Shown: positions 24,867 through 33,097 of the stretch, piece by piece | How the letters are laid out: every line of letters begins with the position of its first letter | Position numbering within the stretch: position 1 is the first letter of the stretch | DNA from: VXLM01 sp034421575 | GTDB taxonomy: Bacteria; Chloroflexota; Dehalococcoidia; Lucifugimonadales; VXLM01 | Assembly (NCBI GenBank): GCA_034421575.1 | Contig: DAOUKG010000046.1 | Coordinates: 1 to 64,000 of the forward strand | Length of the DNA stretch: 64,000 nucleotides | Direction of reading: 5' to 3' | The notes under the pieces: generated by a model | Told to the model about the DNA's origin: nothing | The model's database searches: none | The model's input: only the letters and a program-made list of their open reading frames with translations | Made by a program: the position numbers and the translations under genes

Positions 24867-25976
24867 ATGCCTATGCCGCCGATCAAGTCCGGAATCTTCA
24901 TCATGCCGTTTCACGACCCCGCCAAGCCCCTGGCGCAGTGCTACGACGAGGACATGGAACTGGTCATCCGCGCCGACGAGCTGGGGTTCGACGAGTTCTG
25001 GATCGGCGAGCATCACACGATGGCGTACGAGAACATCACAATGCCGGAGCTCTTCATCGCGGCCGCCATGCCGCAGACGAAGAACATCCACATGGGCCCA
25101 GCCCCCGTATGTCTCCAGCAGCACCATCCGCTCCTCGTGGCGAGCAGGCTCGCCATGCTGGACCACCTGAGCAAGGGCCGCCTCGATCTCTGCTTCGGCC
25201 CCGGCAGCGTCTCCACCGATTTGGAGATACTGGGTATTGAGCCAAAGGACTCATCGAGGATGGTTGCCGAGTCGATGGACATGATCCTCAAACTCTGGGC
25301 ATCCAACGGGCCCATCGATCTGAAAGGCGAGTTCTGGAACATAGGGATGCACGAACACATCGACCTCGAAGTCGGACTCGGCATCGTCCATAAGCCCTAC
25401 CAACAGCCGCACCCTCCCATCTCCATGCCCATAACGTCGTGGAACTCAGGCACCGCCAGGGCTGCGGGACAGCGGGGTTTCCAACCCTTCGCGCACAGCC
25501 TCATCACGACAAACGTTGTCGCCAATATCTGGGAGACCTATGAGACGGCCTCACTCGAGGCGGGAAACGAACCCGACCGCAACGACTTCAAGATCGCCCG
25601 CGCGGTGTTCCTCGCCGACACGACGGAAGAGGCCCAGGCCATTGCGAGGACCAACTCACTCGCCGGCGGATTCAACTACATCGGCGACCTTCTGAGCCGT
25701 GGAGGCGCGGGTAGGGGAATGATGAAGCGTGATCAGGACATGCCCGACGCCGACTGCAACTTGGACTTCTGGATGAGCGACCAGATCATCGCCGGAGACG
25801 TCGACCATGCCCTCGACAGGCTCCTGGCGATGGTCGACGAGACGGGGGAGTTCGGCACCCTCGTGACTATGGCCTACGACTGGGACGATAAAGACCGCTG
25901 GGTCCACAGCCTCGAACTCTTCGCCAACGAGCTCATGCCCGCCCTTAACAGGTCCGTCGGCGCCGTCCCTGTGTGA
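24867..25976 (+). CDS. LLM-class flavin-dependent oxidoreductase
   Basis: This is a bacterial-luciferase-like monooxygenase that uses reduced flavin to oxidise an organic substrate. It has 369 residues, with a second ATG two codons in. Family features include the N-terminal GIFIMPFHDP strand, ELGFDEFWIGEHH, a hydrophobic strand with a non-prolyl bulge, LDHLSKGRLDLCFGPGS and the WNSGTARAAGQRGF region. The substrate cannot be predicted. Large expansions of this family mark SAR202-type Chloroflexota, which is part of the basis for the taxonomic inference. Confidence 0.93.
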   Translation: MPMPPIKSGIFIMPFHDPAKPLAQCYDEDMELVIRADELGFDEFWIGEHHTMAYENITMPELFIAAAMPQTKNIHMGPAPVCLQQHHPLLVASRLAMLDHLSKGRLDLCFGPGSVSTDLEILGIEPKDSSRMVAESMDMILKLWASNGPIDLKGEFWNIGMHEHIDLEVGLGIVHKPYQQPHPPISMPITSWNSGTARAAGQRGFQPFAHSLITTNVVANIWETYETASLEAGNEPDRNDFKIARAVFLADTTEEAQAIARTNSLAGGFNYIGDLLSRGGAGRGMMKRDQDMPDADCNLDFWMSDQIIAGDVDHALDRLLAMVDETGEFGTLVTMAYDWDDKDRWVHSLELFANELMPALNRSVGAVPV

Positions 25977-26030
25977 TCAAAGCCCCGTTCGTTACAAAAT
26001 CACGTACCTGTTCGCGTTGACATCACATAC

Positions 26031-26056
26031 CCGTTCGCGCTGAGCTTGTCGAAGCG
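26031..26056. repeat. Dispersed GTTCGC/GTCGAAGCG repeat copy
   Basis: CCGTTCGCGCTGAGCTTGTC at the start of this block is a member of the dispersed palindromic family also at 21954, 50423 and 57531. It lies between the monooxygenase and the P-loop gene. A partial direct copy (CTGTTCGCGTTGA) lies just before it at 26009. Confidence 0.6.
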
Positions 26057-26092
26057 TAGACGGCCACAAGGTTCCCAACCGCAGGAAACCTC

Positions 26093-26800
26093 ATGCGACT
26101 CATCCTCATCGGCTGCGAGTACACCGGCAAGGCGACCCTGGCCGCCAACATATCTCGTTGGATGATCGAGAAGATGGGTGTGTCCCTCGTCCGCTGGCAC
26201 GACCACTTCGTGGTCCCGCGCCTCGACCGGCACACGATCATCACCGCGGACGGCTCTGACGCCGTCATCGGCAAGGACGAGCATGACCTGAACACGGATG
26301 GAGACGAAGAGCAGATCATGTCCCTCCGTCCCAACGTCCTTGAGCAGCTTCAGCGTCACAACATCTGGCGGCACATGCACCCGGGCCTGCTCGGCGCGGC
26401 CGACGTGCTGTTCATCAACTTCTACTATGCGGAAGCCGTCTACGCGCCCCTCTACTACGGCTACGGCGCGGCCGGCACCTTCGCCGACCGCACGGCGAGG
26501 GCGCGCGAGTGGGACACCGAGCTTCTTCCCTACGCGCCGGATACGGTGCTCGTGCTCCTGACGGCCGATCCCGCCACCGTGTCCCGGCGTTTGTCTGAGT
26601 GCCCTCGCCTTCGCGGCGTCCTCAAGGAGCAGGACGTACCCTTCGTCCTCGACCGCTTTCGAGAGGAGTACGAGGCAAGCCTCATCGAGCGAAAGTTCAC
26701 CCTCGACACTACGGACTCCGGACCTCAAGAGACCCTGGGGAATTTCGTCGATAGCATCCGCCCACACCTGAGCGAGACTGACCTTCGGCGCATGGGTTGA
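26093..26800 (+). CDS. P-loop kinase-like protein, unknown substrate
   Basis: The 235-residue product starts MRLILIGCEYTGKATLA. This is a Walker-A-like glycine loop in which the usual Ser/Thr after GK is Ala (GxxxxGKAT). Later features fit a nucleoside or thymidylate-kinase-like fold: a GLLGAADVLFINFYYAEAVY strand, a YGYGAAGTFADRTARAREWD segment, VLVLLTADPATVSRRL and a C-terminal LDTTDSG stretch. I cannot name a substrate. It stands convergent with the CCA-transferase gene, seven bases away. Confidence 0.65.
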   Translation: MRLILIGCEYTGKATLAANISRWMIEKMGVSLVRWHDHFVVPRLDRHTIITADGSDAVIGKDEHDLNTDGDEEQIMSLRPNVLEQLQRHNIWRHMHPGLLGAADVLFINFYYAEAVYAPLYYGYGAAGTFADRTARAREWDTELLPYAPDTVLVLLTADPATVSRRLSECPRLRGVLKEQDVPFVLDRFREEYEASLIERKFTLDTTDSGPQETLGNFVDSIRPHLSETDLRRMG

Positions 26801-26806
26801 ATGTGT

Positions 26807-28060
26807 CTAGCTTCCGTCCTCGCCCCCATGAAGTCGGCGCGCCAGACCCCTCTCGTCCTCCGCCGACTGCACAAGTCCGTCGAGCCTGGCGTCCAACAGC
26901 TTATCAAGCGTTTGCCCAACCGCTGGGCCTTGCGGCACTCCAATCTCCATCAGGTTGTTTCCATCCAGTGAAGTTCGAACATGCCGCAGCTCGTCGAGGT
27001 ACAGCCGGAGCCTGGCAGCCACTTTCGGGTCGGTTTCAGCCATCGCACATGACTCAATGGCGCTGCCATGTAGGCCGTGCAGCAGCCGGTACACGCGACT
27101 CCTTGCAATGTTCTCGCCCATGAGCTCCTCTGTGCGTCCGTGTACCTCCACCACGTCCCGAATGACCCGCGCCCACTCAGCATTCAGATTGAGCCGTTCG
27201 ATCACTGAATCCACATCGTCGTCCCCAATGGACTGCACGATGGAACCCAGCAGCAACTCGGCCCTCTGAGCGTCAGCCTCCGACGCCGCGTCGAATGCCC
27301 TCAGTGATGTGGTGTTCGCCCTTAGCTCAGGATGGATCGCGGAAAGTACTCCCAGTCTATCCGCCAACTCGACCATCTTCGCGGCGCGAGGTTCATTGAA
27401 TATGCGCTCGAACTCGTGCCGCACACGGTCAGGGCTGATGGCGCTCATGTAGGGAAGGGACTGCTCCAGCAATTCACCCGTCCGCGCCTCAAGCTGAAAG
27501 TCATGGCGGCATACATAGCGAATGACTCGGATTACCCGTGTGGCGTCGTCCACGAAGCTGCGGTCATGCAGTACGCGAATAAGCCCGCGCTCCAGGTCTT
27601 TCACCCCACCGTGCGGATCGAGCAGGTCGCCCCATGAGTCCTCGCAGAGCGATATGGCCATCGCGTTTATGGTGAAGTCCCGTCGCGCCAGGTCGTCATC
27701 TATCGTGCCGGGGAACACCGTCGGAAGAGCGCCCGGACGCTCGTAGGTCTCACGCCGGGCAGTCGAGATGTCCAGATCGAAGCCCTGAACGGTGAGCGAC
27801 CACGTCCCGAACTCCGTGGCCTTGCGGACTGAAGCGTCGCCCTGTCCGATAATTGACTCGACGAGCCGTTCGGTTTCCCTCGACGCCATGATGTCGACGT
27901 CGACGGGCGCCGCGTCAGTGAGCGCGTCCCTCACGGTTCCGCCGACAACATACACTTCGACGCCAAGACGGGAAGCGGTCCGGGAGATACTCCTGAGGAC
28001 GGAGAGCGACGTTCCGCCAAGACGCTCATCGAGTCTGTCAGAGACGTTCATTGAGCGCAT
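26807..28060 (-). CDS. cca: CCA tRNA nucleotidyltransferase / poly(A) polymerase family
   Basis: This belongs to class II of the nucleotidyltransferase superfamily, which adds or repairs the tRNA 3' CCA. It has 417 residues. The catalytic pocket is seen in YVVGGTVRDALTDAAPVDVD, then TEFGTWSLTVQGFDLDI, RRDFTINAMAISL and DPHGGVKDLERGLIRVL. The helical body carries VIRYVCRHDFQLEA. An N-terminal start three codons later (MNVSD) is also possible. Encoded CCA ends on two tRNAs here suggest mostly a repair role. CCA versus A-only specificity cannot be settled by eye. Confidence 0.92.
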   Translation of the reverse strand: MRSMNVSDRLDERLGGTSLSVLRSISRTASRLGVEVYVVGGTVRDALTDAAPVDVDIMASRETERLVESIIGQGDASVRKATEFGTWSLTVQGFDLDISTARRETYERPGALPTVFPGTIDDDLARRDFTINAMAISLCEDSWGDLLDPHGGVKDLERGLIRVLHDRSFVDDATRVIRVIRYVCRHDFQLEARTGELLEQSLPYMSAISPDRVRHEFERIFNEPRAAKMVELADRLGVLSAIHPELRANTTSLRAFDAASEADAQRAELLLGSIVQSIGDDDVDSVIERLNLNAEWARVIRDVVEVHGRTEELMGENIARSRVYRLLHGLHGSAIESCAMAETDPKVAARLRLYLDELRHVRTSLDGNNLMEIGVPQGPAVGQTLDKLLDARLDGLVQSAEDERGLARRLHGGEDGS

Positions 28061-28088
28061 CGGGACTGCGTGGCGAACGGAAGCGGCG

Positions 28089-28562
28089 TTAGTCTCCGCC
28101 CTGTACGACCTGCAGAATTTCCTGGGCGTGTCCTTCCGGGTCGACCTCGTGCCAGGACTTCATGATGGTGCCCTCCTCGTCGATGAGGAAGGTCTTCCTA
28201 ATGATGCCTACCGTGCGTTGGCCGCGGAACTCTTTCTCGCCCCATACTCCGTATGCGTCGATGCATGTGCGGTGGACGTCTGCGAGCAGCGGGAAGTTCA
28301 GGTGGAACTTGTCGATGAACTGCTGGTGCGAGTCCAAATCGTCGGCGCTGACTCCCAGCACGACGAGGTCCTCCCTGTCCAACTCGTCCTTGCTGTCACG
28401 GAACCCGCAGGCCTCCTTGGTGCAGCCCGGAGTGTCGTCCTTGGGATAGAAGTACAGCACCACCTTCTTCCCCTGCAGTTCGTCCAACGTGACGTTGCCT
28501 CCGCTCGACGATGGCAGGGAAAAGGCGGGCGCCCTATCGCCGGCTTCGAGATGTACGCTCAT
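28089..28562 (-). CDS. bcp: Thioredoxin-dependent peroxiredoxin (PrxQ/Bcp)
   Basis: This reduces hydroperoxides with thioredoxin as donor. It has 157 residues. The peroxidatic Cys47 lies in YPKDDTPGCTKEACGF. Cys52, five residues on, is the resolving cysteine of the helix-alpha PrxQ type. FLIDEEGTIMKSW matches the family C-terminal strand. An AGGAGA ribosome-binding site precedes the ATG. Confidence 0.95.
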   Translation of the reverse strand: MSVHLEAGDRAPAFSLPSSSGGNVTLDELQGKKVVLYFYPKDDTPGCTKEACGFRDSKDELDREDLVVLGVSADDLDSHQQFIDKFHLNFPLLADVHRTCIDAYGVWGEKEFRGQRTVGIIRKTFLIDEEGTIMKSWHEVDPEGHAQEILQVVQGGD

Positions 28563-28657
28563 GGATATCTTCTCCTAAGCGGAACGGTATGTTCGGAATG
28601 CCCCGATCACAGTCGCCCGCCCCAATGGACGAGCGCCTGCCTAATCACTTGATGCGA

Positions 28658-30637
28658 TTAGCTCTCCTCGGACGGCGGGACCAGTGTCGTGTCTGCCGGA
28701 TAGAGCTCCCACTGCCATTCGACACCTTCGTTCTTGGGTGTCTTGAGCATGGTCTTGTTTCTAAGCAGTTGGGTCACGTACTCAAGGAGGTCTTCGGCAC
28801 AGCACGCGCAATAGTCGTACTTTTCGATCAGTCGTTTGACGATCGAAATTCGCCGCTGCGACCATTCTGCGCGTTGGCGCTTGAAACGCGGTCTGGTGAA
28901 GGCGCGCTGCATTTCGCGCGTCGAAGGGAAGAGACTGGACTCGATTGCCGCCATGAGCCTCGGATCGGTCGTGTAGTCGAACGTCCGTCCCCGCTCTTGG
29001 AACAACGAGGCCAGACGGTTGATCTCCTTGCGGAACGCTTCCTTGTCCCTATCACGGATGTTGATCGGACGTTCCAACTCCTGCATCTCGCGTTCGTCGA
29101 CTTCGACATCGCCGGAGAGATAGTCCCGCACGTTCGTGAGATAGCCGTCCAGCAGAATTGCAGCCGTGTCGTCGAACGAGTCCGAGAATGCGCGCTGTAT
29201 TTCACGAAGGGCCAGGTCGTTGTACTCGCTGACCGCGTCGCTTATCAGGCTGATGGAATTTTCCCTGCCTGCCTGGTCCAGGCTGATGTTCTCGCTCATG
29301 CCCTCCCACAGGCTGTTCAGCACGGCCAACGGGGTCACACACTTGATGTCGGGAACTGTGGCGACGCTGGCGATCCGGTTCATCACGTATCGGGGCGATA
29401 TCCCGCTCATCCCCTCGCCGGCGTGATGCCGCTTCATCTCGATCATGTCCTGGCGGGTGTACGATCCGACCATCCGCCCGTCGTAGAGACGCATCTTGTC
29501 CAAAAGGGTCATGCCCTGCCGGGCGGGCTGGTCGAGGCGGGACAGGACGGCGAACGTACTGGCCACTTGGAACGAGAGAGGTGCAATGCAGGCGCTCTCT
29601 TCCCCGTCCGTAGCGATGACTTTGTCGTATATCTTGACTTCCTCGCTGACACGCAGATTGTACGGCACTTGGACAGCGATGATGCGGTCCTTGAGCGCCT
29701 CGGAGTGCTCGTCGAGGGTGAATGTGTTGAAGTCGCCCTCGTTCGAGTGGCCGATGATGACCTCTTCGGCATAGATCGAGCCGAACTTCTCCATCTTGAT
29801 GACCTGCTCTTGGGCCAGTCCCAACAGCGCTGTGAGCAGGTGTTTGTCGGCCTTGAACATCTCCACGAGCTCGATCATGCCCCGGTTGGCTACGTTGAAC
29901 TCGCCGTCCATCCGAAACGCCTGTCCGGCCACCGCGGTGCGGTCCCCCTCGAGGCGGCCGGTGTCGATGCTCCCGACGAGGAGAGAGGAGTCGGCGTTCG
30001 GATTCGTCGCCACGAAGTACCCGACGCCCACGGCCTCGTGCTCGGAAAACGTCACCCGCTCGACCGGCATCTCGGCGATGTTGCCTTTGTATTTCGTTCC
30101 GAGCAGATAGCGGTTTCTGGGGTTTAGGTTCCCCTCTATCTCGATACCGTACTGCTCCTTCAAGACGGGGCGAAGCGAGTGCGGAATCAGGTGCAGAGGC
30201 TCCTCCTGCATCGGACAGTCTGCGATGGCGTAGACGGCCCCTTCGTCAGTGCGGGTGTAGTCCTCAAGCGCCTTCTTTATCAGGGCGACGATGGTCGACT
30301 TTCCGCTTGCGGGAGGGCCAAGCAGCAGGAGTATGCGCTTTCTCGTCTCCGCTCCCTTGGCGGCTGCTTCGAAGTACTCGACGATCTGCGTGAGAACGTC
30401 ATCGAGTCCGAAGATGTCGTCTTCAAAGAGTCGATAGATTGGCTCCCCTGCAGGTGAGGTGTCGACCTTCTTGGCCAGGATGGCGTCGCGCACCCGGGTG
30501 TGCGCGAGCTTGACCATGGATGGATTCTCGACCACCATCGCAAGGTAGTCCGCAAAGGTGCCACTCCAGTCGTAAAGAGCCGACTCTCGCTCACTCGCAG
30601 CTAGGATTTCCTTGATCGACATCATATTCTCGGCCAT
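28658..30637 (-). CDS. prkA: PrkA-family serine protein kinase
   Basis: This is an AAA-fold protein with a C-terminal PrkA kinase domain. In Bacillus it acts in stress and sporulation signalling and has been reported to act as a protease. The start at 30637 (MAENMMSIKEIL) has GGGGAG six bases upstream and gives 659 residues. Walker A is GPPASGKST at 107-115. The long antisense frame is a shadow. The usual partners yhbH/yeaH and spoVR/ycgB are not next to it. Confidence 0.93.
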   Translation of the reverse strand: MAENMMSIKEILAASERESALYDWSGTFADYLAMVVENPSMVKLAHTRVRDAILAKKVDTSPAGEPIYRLFEDDIFGLDDVLTQIVEYFEAAAKGAETRKRILLLLGPPASGKSTIVALIKKALEDYTRTDEGAVYAIADCPMQEEPLHLIPHSLRPVLKEQYGIEIEGNLNPRNRYLLGTKYKGNIAEMPVERVTFSEHEAVGVGYFVATNPNADSSLLVGSIDTGRLEGDRTAVAGQAFRMDGEFNVANRGMIELVEMFKADKHLLTALLGLAQEQVIKMEKFGSIYAEEVIIGHSNEGDFNTFTLDEHSEALKDRIIAVQVPYNLRVSEEVKIYDKVIATDGEESACIAPLSFQVASTFAVLSRLDQPARQGMTLLDKMRLYDGRMVGSYTRQDMIEMKRHHAGEGMSGISPRYVMNRIASVATVPDIKCVTPLAVLNSLWEGMSENISLDQAGRENSISLISDAVSEYNDLALREIQRAFSDSFDDTAAILLDGYLTNVRDYLSGDVEVDEREMQELERPINIRDRDKEAFRKEINRLASLFQERGRTFDYTTDPRLMAAIESSLFPSTREMQRAFTRPRFKRQRAEWSQRRISIVKRLIEKYDYCACCAEDLLEYVTQLLRNKTMLKTPKNEGVEWQWELYPADTTLVPPSEES

Positions 30638-30690
30638 AACGATCTCCCCTTGGCGCAATCTCCAAGAGTTCCTTCGTCTCAAGATGCTAG

Positions 30691-30799
30691 AAGGTGTCTG
30701 AAAAGAGACCCGTTCACTCCCGCGCCCAAAACGGGGCGGGCCTTGAACCTGTCGAAGGTCGCACCACGAACGGTCGTCGTGGACTTGTCAGACACCCTC
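30691..30799. mobile_element. Short inverted-repeat element between prkA and the next gene
   Basis: AGGTGTCTGA at 30692-30701 and TCAGACACCCT at 30788-30798 are near-perfect inverted ends. The words CGTTC/GAACG and a central CCTTGAACCTGTCGAAGG also lie inside. The ~110-bp unit has no coding capacity. It may be a third miniature element family or a fold-back regulatory repeat. Only one copy is in the window. Confidence 0.4.
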
Positions 30800-30824
30800 T
30801 CAGACGTGGAACGCGTCGTTGGTT

Positions 30825-31385
30825 CTAGGCAATCGCGCGAACGACGACCGCCAGTCCAATAACACCTACTGTTGCTCCTCCAAGCAGCAGGAACCAGGAG
30901 GCCACTGCCCGCATCACGTTGAACGTGAACCCGAACGCGAAGAAGACCATCGCGGACATTATCGAAAGAAGCAGGGTTCCCGCAGACAGTCCCAGCCAGA
31001 CGCCCTCTCCGTATCGAGGCTCCAAGACCGAGGCGTAGTAGAGGAAGACGACGGCGGTTGCGACGGTCAGGATGAGACCGTAGAAACCCACGCTGCGGTC
31101 CTCCAGGTCCCATATCGCCTGGGCTGCCACGCCTACGCAGTAAAGCGCCCATGCGCCAATAAGTACCTTCGTAGCCGTGACCTCCGCAAGGTGATTCGCA
31201 GCCGATATCGTCCTGTCGCCGGACCCTGTCAGCAACATCGGATCCAGTACCAGGGCCAATAGCGACAGCAGCCCCAGTCCACCTATGAATATCCCGGTTG
31301 TCCTGCCGTCTGAGTACAGCCCCATGAGGTTCCAGGACTGAGCAAACAACGCCGCCCCGATGAGAATCAGAAACACTGCTTCCAT
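30825..31385 (-). CDS. Six-helix membrane protein, unknown function
   Basis: The ATG at 31385 has a full AGGAGG nine bases upstream and gives 186 residues starting MEAVFLILIGAALFAQSW. The frame is open further to 31520, but that part is hydrophilic and has no ribosome-binding site. About six hydrophobic segments are seen, with charged loops (YSDGRTT, DLEDRS, EPRYGEG). I do not recognise the family. It does not clearly belong to the neighbouring prkA gene. Confidence 0.65.
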   Translation of the reverse strand: MEAVFLILIGAALFAQSWNLMGLYSDGRTTGIFIGGLGLLSLLALVLDPMLLTGSGDRTISAANHLAEVTATKVLIGAWALYCVGVAAQAIWDLEDRSVGFYGLILTVATAVVFLYYASVLEPRYGEGVWLGLSAGTLLLSIMSAMVFFAFGFTFNVMRAVASWFLLLGGATVGVIGLAVVVRAIA

Positions 31386-31485
31386 TTCGAACTGCCTCCT
31401 GTGTATCTTGGTTACGTGATGTCGCCCATTTAAAGCGCCCATACTATCGCACATGTTCATCAATGTGTCTAGAAGGCTCCCATAG

Positions 31486-31600
31486 GTAACTGTTTCAGAC
31501 TTCGTGAGAGCGCTCAACACACACAGCCACCGTCATACCCGCGAAAGCGGGTATCCATAGGGGTAAGGGATGTTCATCCCATGAACTCTGAACACTTACT
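31486..31600. mobile_element. Inverted-repeat element, family B, copy 2 (MITE-like)
   Basis: The left end GTAACTGTTTCAGACTT and the right end CTCTGAACACTTAC are inverted copies. They are flanked by an imperfect direct repeat, TCCCATAG on the left and TCCTATAG on the right. The interior carries a hairpin (ATACCCGCGAAAGCGGGTAT). Copies 1 and 3 are at 24610 and 50269. Confidence 0.65.
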
Positions 31601-31608
31601 CCTATAGG

Positions 31609-31735
31609 CTAGGGCAATCGCATTTAGAGTTGATAGGAACACCAGCAATCGTCACTCCGGCGAAGGCCGGAGTCCAGAGGGGTGGGTTGGGAGGCCCCTC
31701 AACGCTCGACCCTGTGTGAAATGCGATTGCCCTGT
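31609..31735. mobile_element. Inverted-repeat element, family A, copy 1 (MITE-like)
   Basis: AGGGCAATCGCATTT at 31611-31625 and its exact inverted copy at 31719-31733 bound a 123-bp unit. An 8-bp direct repeat, CCTATAGG, flanks it at 31601-31608 and 31736-31743 and is consistent with a target duplication. The centre contains the hairpin ACTCCGGCGAAGGCCGGAGT. A second copy at 59970-60092 has the same 123-bp length and differs at only about four positions, so the family moved recently. Confidence 0.8.
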
Positions 31736-31795
31736 CCTATAGGCGAAATCTATCTTCTGAAATTAGGCCGAAATTCTCAGCGGCTTCGCGGGCGG

Positions 31796-33040
31796 TCACT
31801 TTCTCTCATTTGAGGGACCGGCTGACCCGTCCGCGATCGTCTGCAGGAAAGACTCGGTCTGCTCTGCAATTCGGTCATAATTGAAATGGCAGGCGAGTTC
31901 TCGACAGTTCTTTCTCATGAGAGCGGCGTCTTCCTCATTTGCCTGCAGATAGGCAAGCGCCTCCGCAAGCTCCGTGGCATTTCCCGGACGAAACGTCAGC
32001 CCCGCCTTGCCTTCTTCCACTACTCTGGAACCCTCGCATCCCGCGCTGATGACCACCGGCACGCCGGAGGCCAGAGCCTCATAGACCTTCGATGGCATTG
32101 TGCTGGGAAACTCCGCCGCAAGTGGGACGAGCGACGCGTCGCACGAGGCGAGAATCGAAGGAATTCGCTCGCTGTCCACGAGGTCGATGAATTGAAGGTT
32201 TTCGAGATTCTTGCGACTTGCCAGGTCCTTGAGAGCCTCTTTGCGGGGACCGTCTCCTATCATGACGAACTTCATCGTTCTATTCCCGCGTAATTTCTCT
32301 GCCCCTTCCAAGACGACTTCTAAGCCCTGAAACATGCCGTGCAGGCCGATGTAGCAAACCAGAAAATCCTCCGGCTCAGCGTCCAGCGAATCGCGGACTT
32401 CCTGGCTCCTGAGCGATGGGTCGAACATCCTCAGGTCTGCGCCATTGCTGATGACCGCGGTCCGGACGTGGGGAAATCGCTGGCCGATTCTCTCCCTGGC
32501 CGCGCCTGTGGTCGTGGTCACGACATCCGATTTCTCGTAGCCGAGTCGTTCCAGCCGTTTCAACGCCCACATCGAGAGCCTTCCAACCGGCTGTCCTAGC
32601 TGCATTGCCATCTCGGGCCAGATATCGGAGACGTTCATGATCACTCGTGCGCCGGTGACACGTCCCAATACAAGTCCGGTCGGAACAAGCGGCAGGGGAG
32701 GAGTGTCAAAAAGGACGATGTCCTGCCGTCCCAGGCCCCTTGTTCCCAGCAGGAAACTTGACAGCGCGAACGAGGCGTAGCTCGTCAGCCTCAGGAGCGA
32801 GTTCGATGACTTTGATGGAAAAGACCATGTGCGGACCACCCTGACGCCATCGGTCTCCTCCACGGATCTTACCTTGCCGCGATACCCGTCAAAGACCCGT
32901 CCGGTTGGGTAGTTCGGCATCGCCGTGATGACGGTGACTTTGTGGCCGCGCTCGGCAAGACTCCTCGTCATTCTTTGCAGGCGGACTGCGGTCGCTCCAA
33001 CCTCAGGCGGAAAGTTCTGCGTGAGTACGACGATGTTCAT
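31796..33040 (-). CDS. Glycosyltransferase family 4 (WbuB-like)
   Basis: This is a GT-B retaining glycosyltransferase, probably adding a sugar to the polysaccharide made by this cluster. It has 414 residues. The N-terminal domain shows MNIVVLTQNFPPEVGATAVR, typical of WbuB/capsule transferases. The donor domain shows VCYIGLHGMFQGLEVVLEGA-type sequence and the E-x7-E region (PSTMPSKVYEALASGVPVVI). It is the last gene of the minus-strand operon, 57 bases after wecC. The acceptor and sugar are unknown. Confidence 0.9.
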   Translation of the reverse strand: MNIVVLTQNFPPEVGATAVRLQRMTRSLAERGHKVTVITAMPNYPTGRVFDGYRGKVRSVEETDGVRVVRTWSFPSKSSNSLLRLTSYASFALSSFLLGTRGLGRQDIVLFDTPPLPLVPTGLVLGRVTGARVIMNVSDIWPEMAMQLGQPVGRLSMWALKRLERLGYEKSDVVTTTTGAARERIGQRFPHVRTAVISNGADLRMFDPSLRSQEVRDSLDAEPEDFLVCYIGLHGMFQGLEVVLEGAEKLRGNRTMKFVMIGDGPRKEALKDLASRKNLENLQFIDLVDSERIPSILASCDASLVPLAAEFPSTMPSKVYEALASGVPVVISAGCEGSRVVEEGKAGLTFRPGNATELAEALAYLQANEEDAALMRKNCRELACHFNYDRIAEQTESFLQTIADGSAGPSNERK

Positions 33041-33097
33041 CTGGCTTGCGTTCCACCGCTCAATCCGGTTCTTGATCGTGGGCGTCTACCGGAGTTT

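Noticed and set aside
28511..30127. 538-codon open frame on the + strand
   Set aside because: It is antisense to prkA, with Leu/Val/His-rich low-complexity translation and no ribosome-binding site. PrkA on the other strand is clear.
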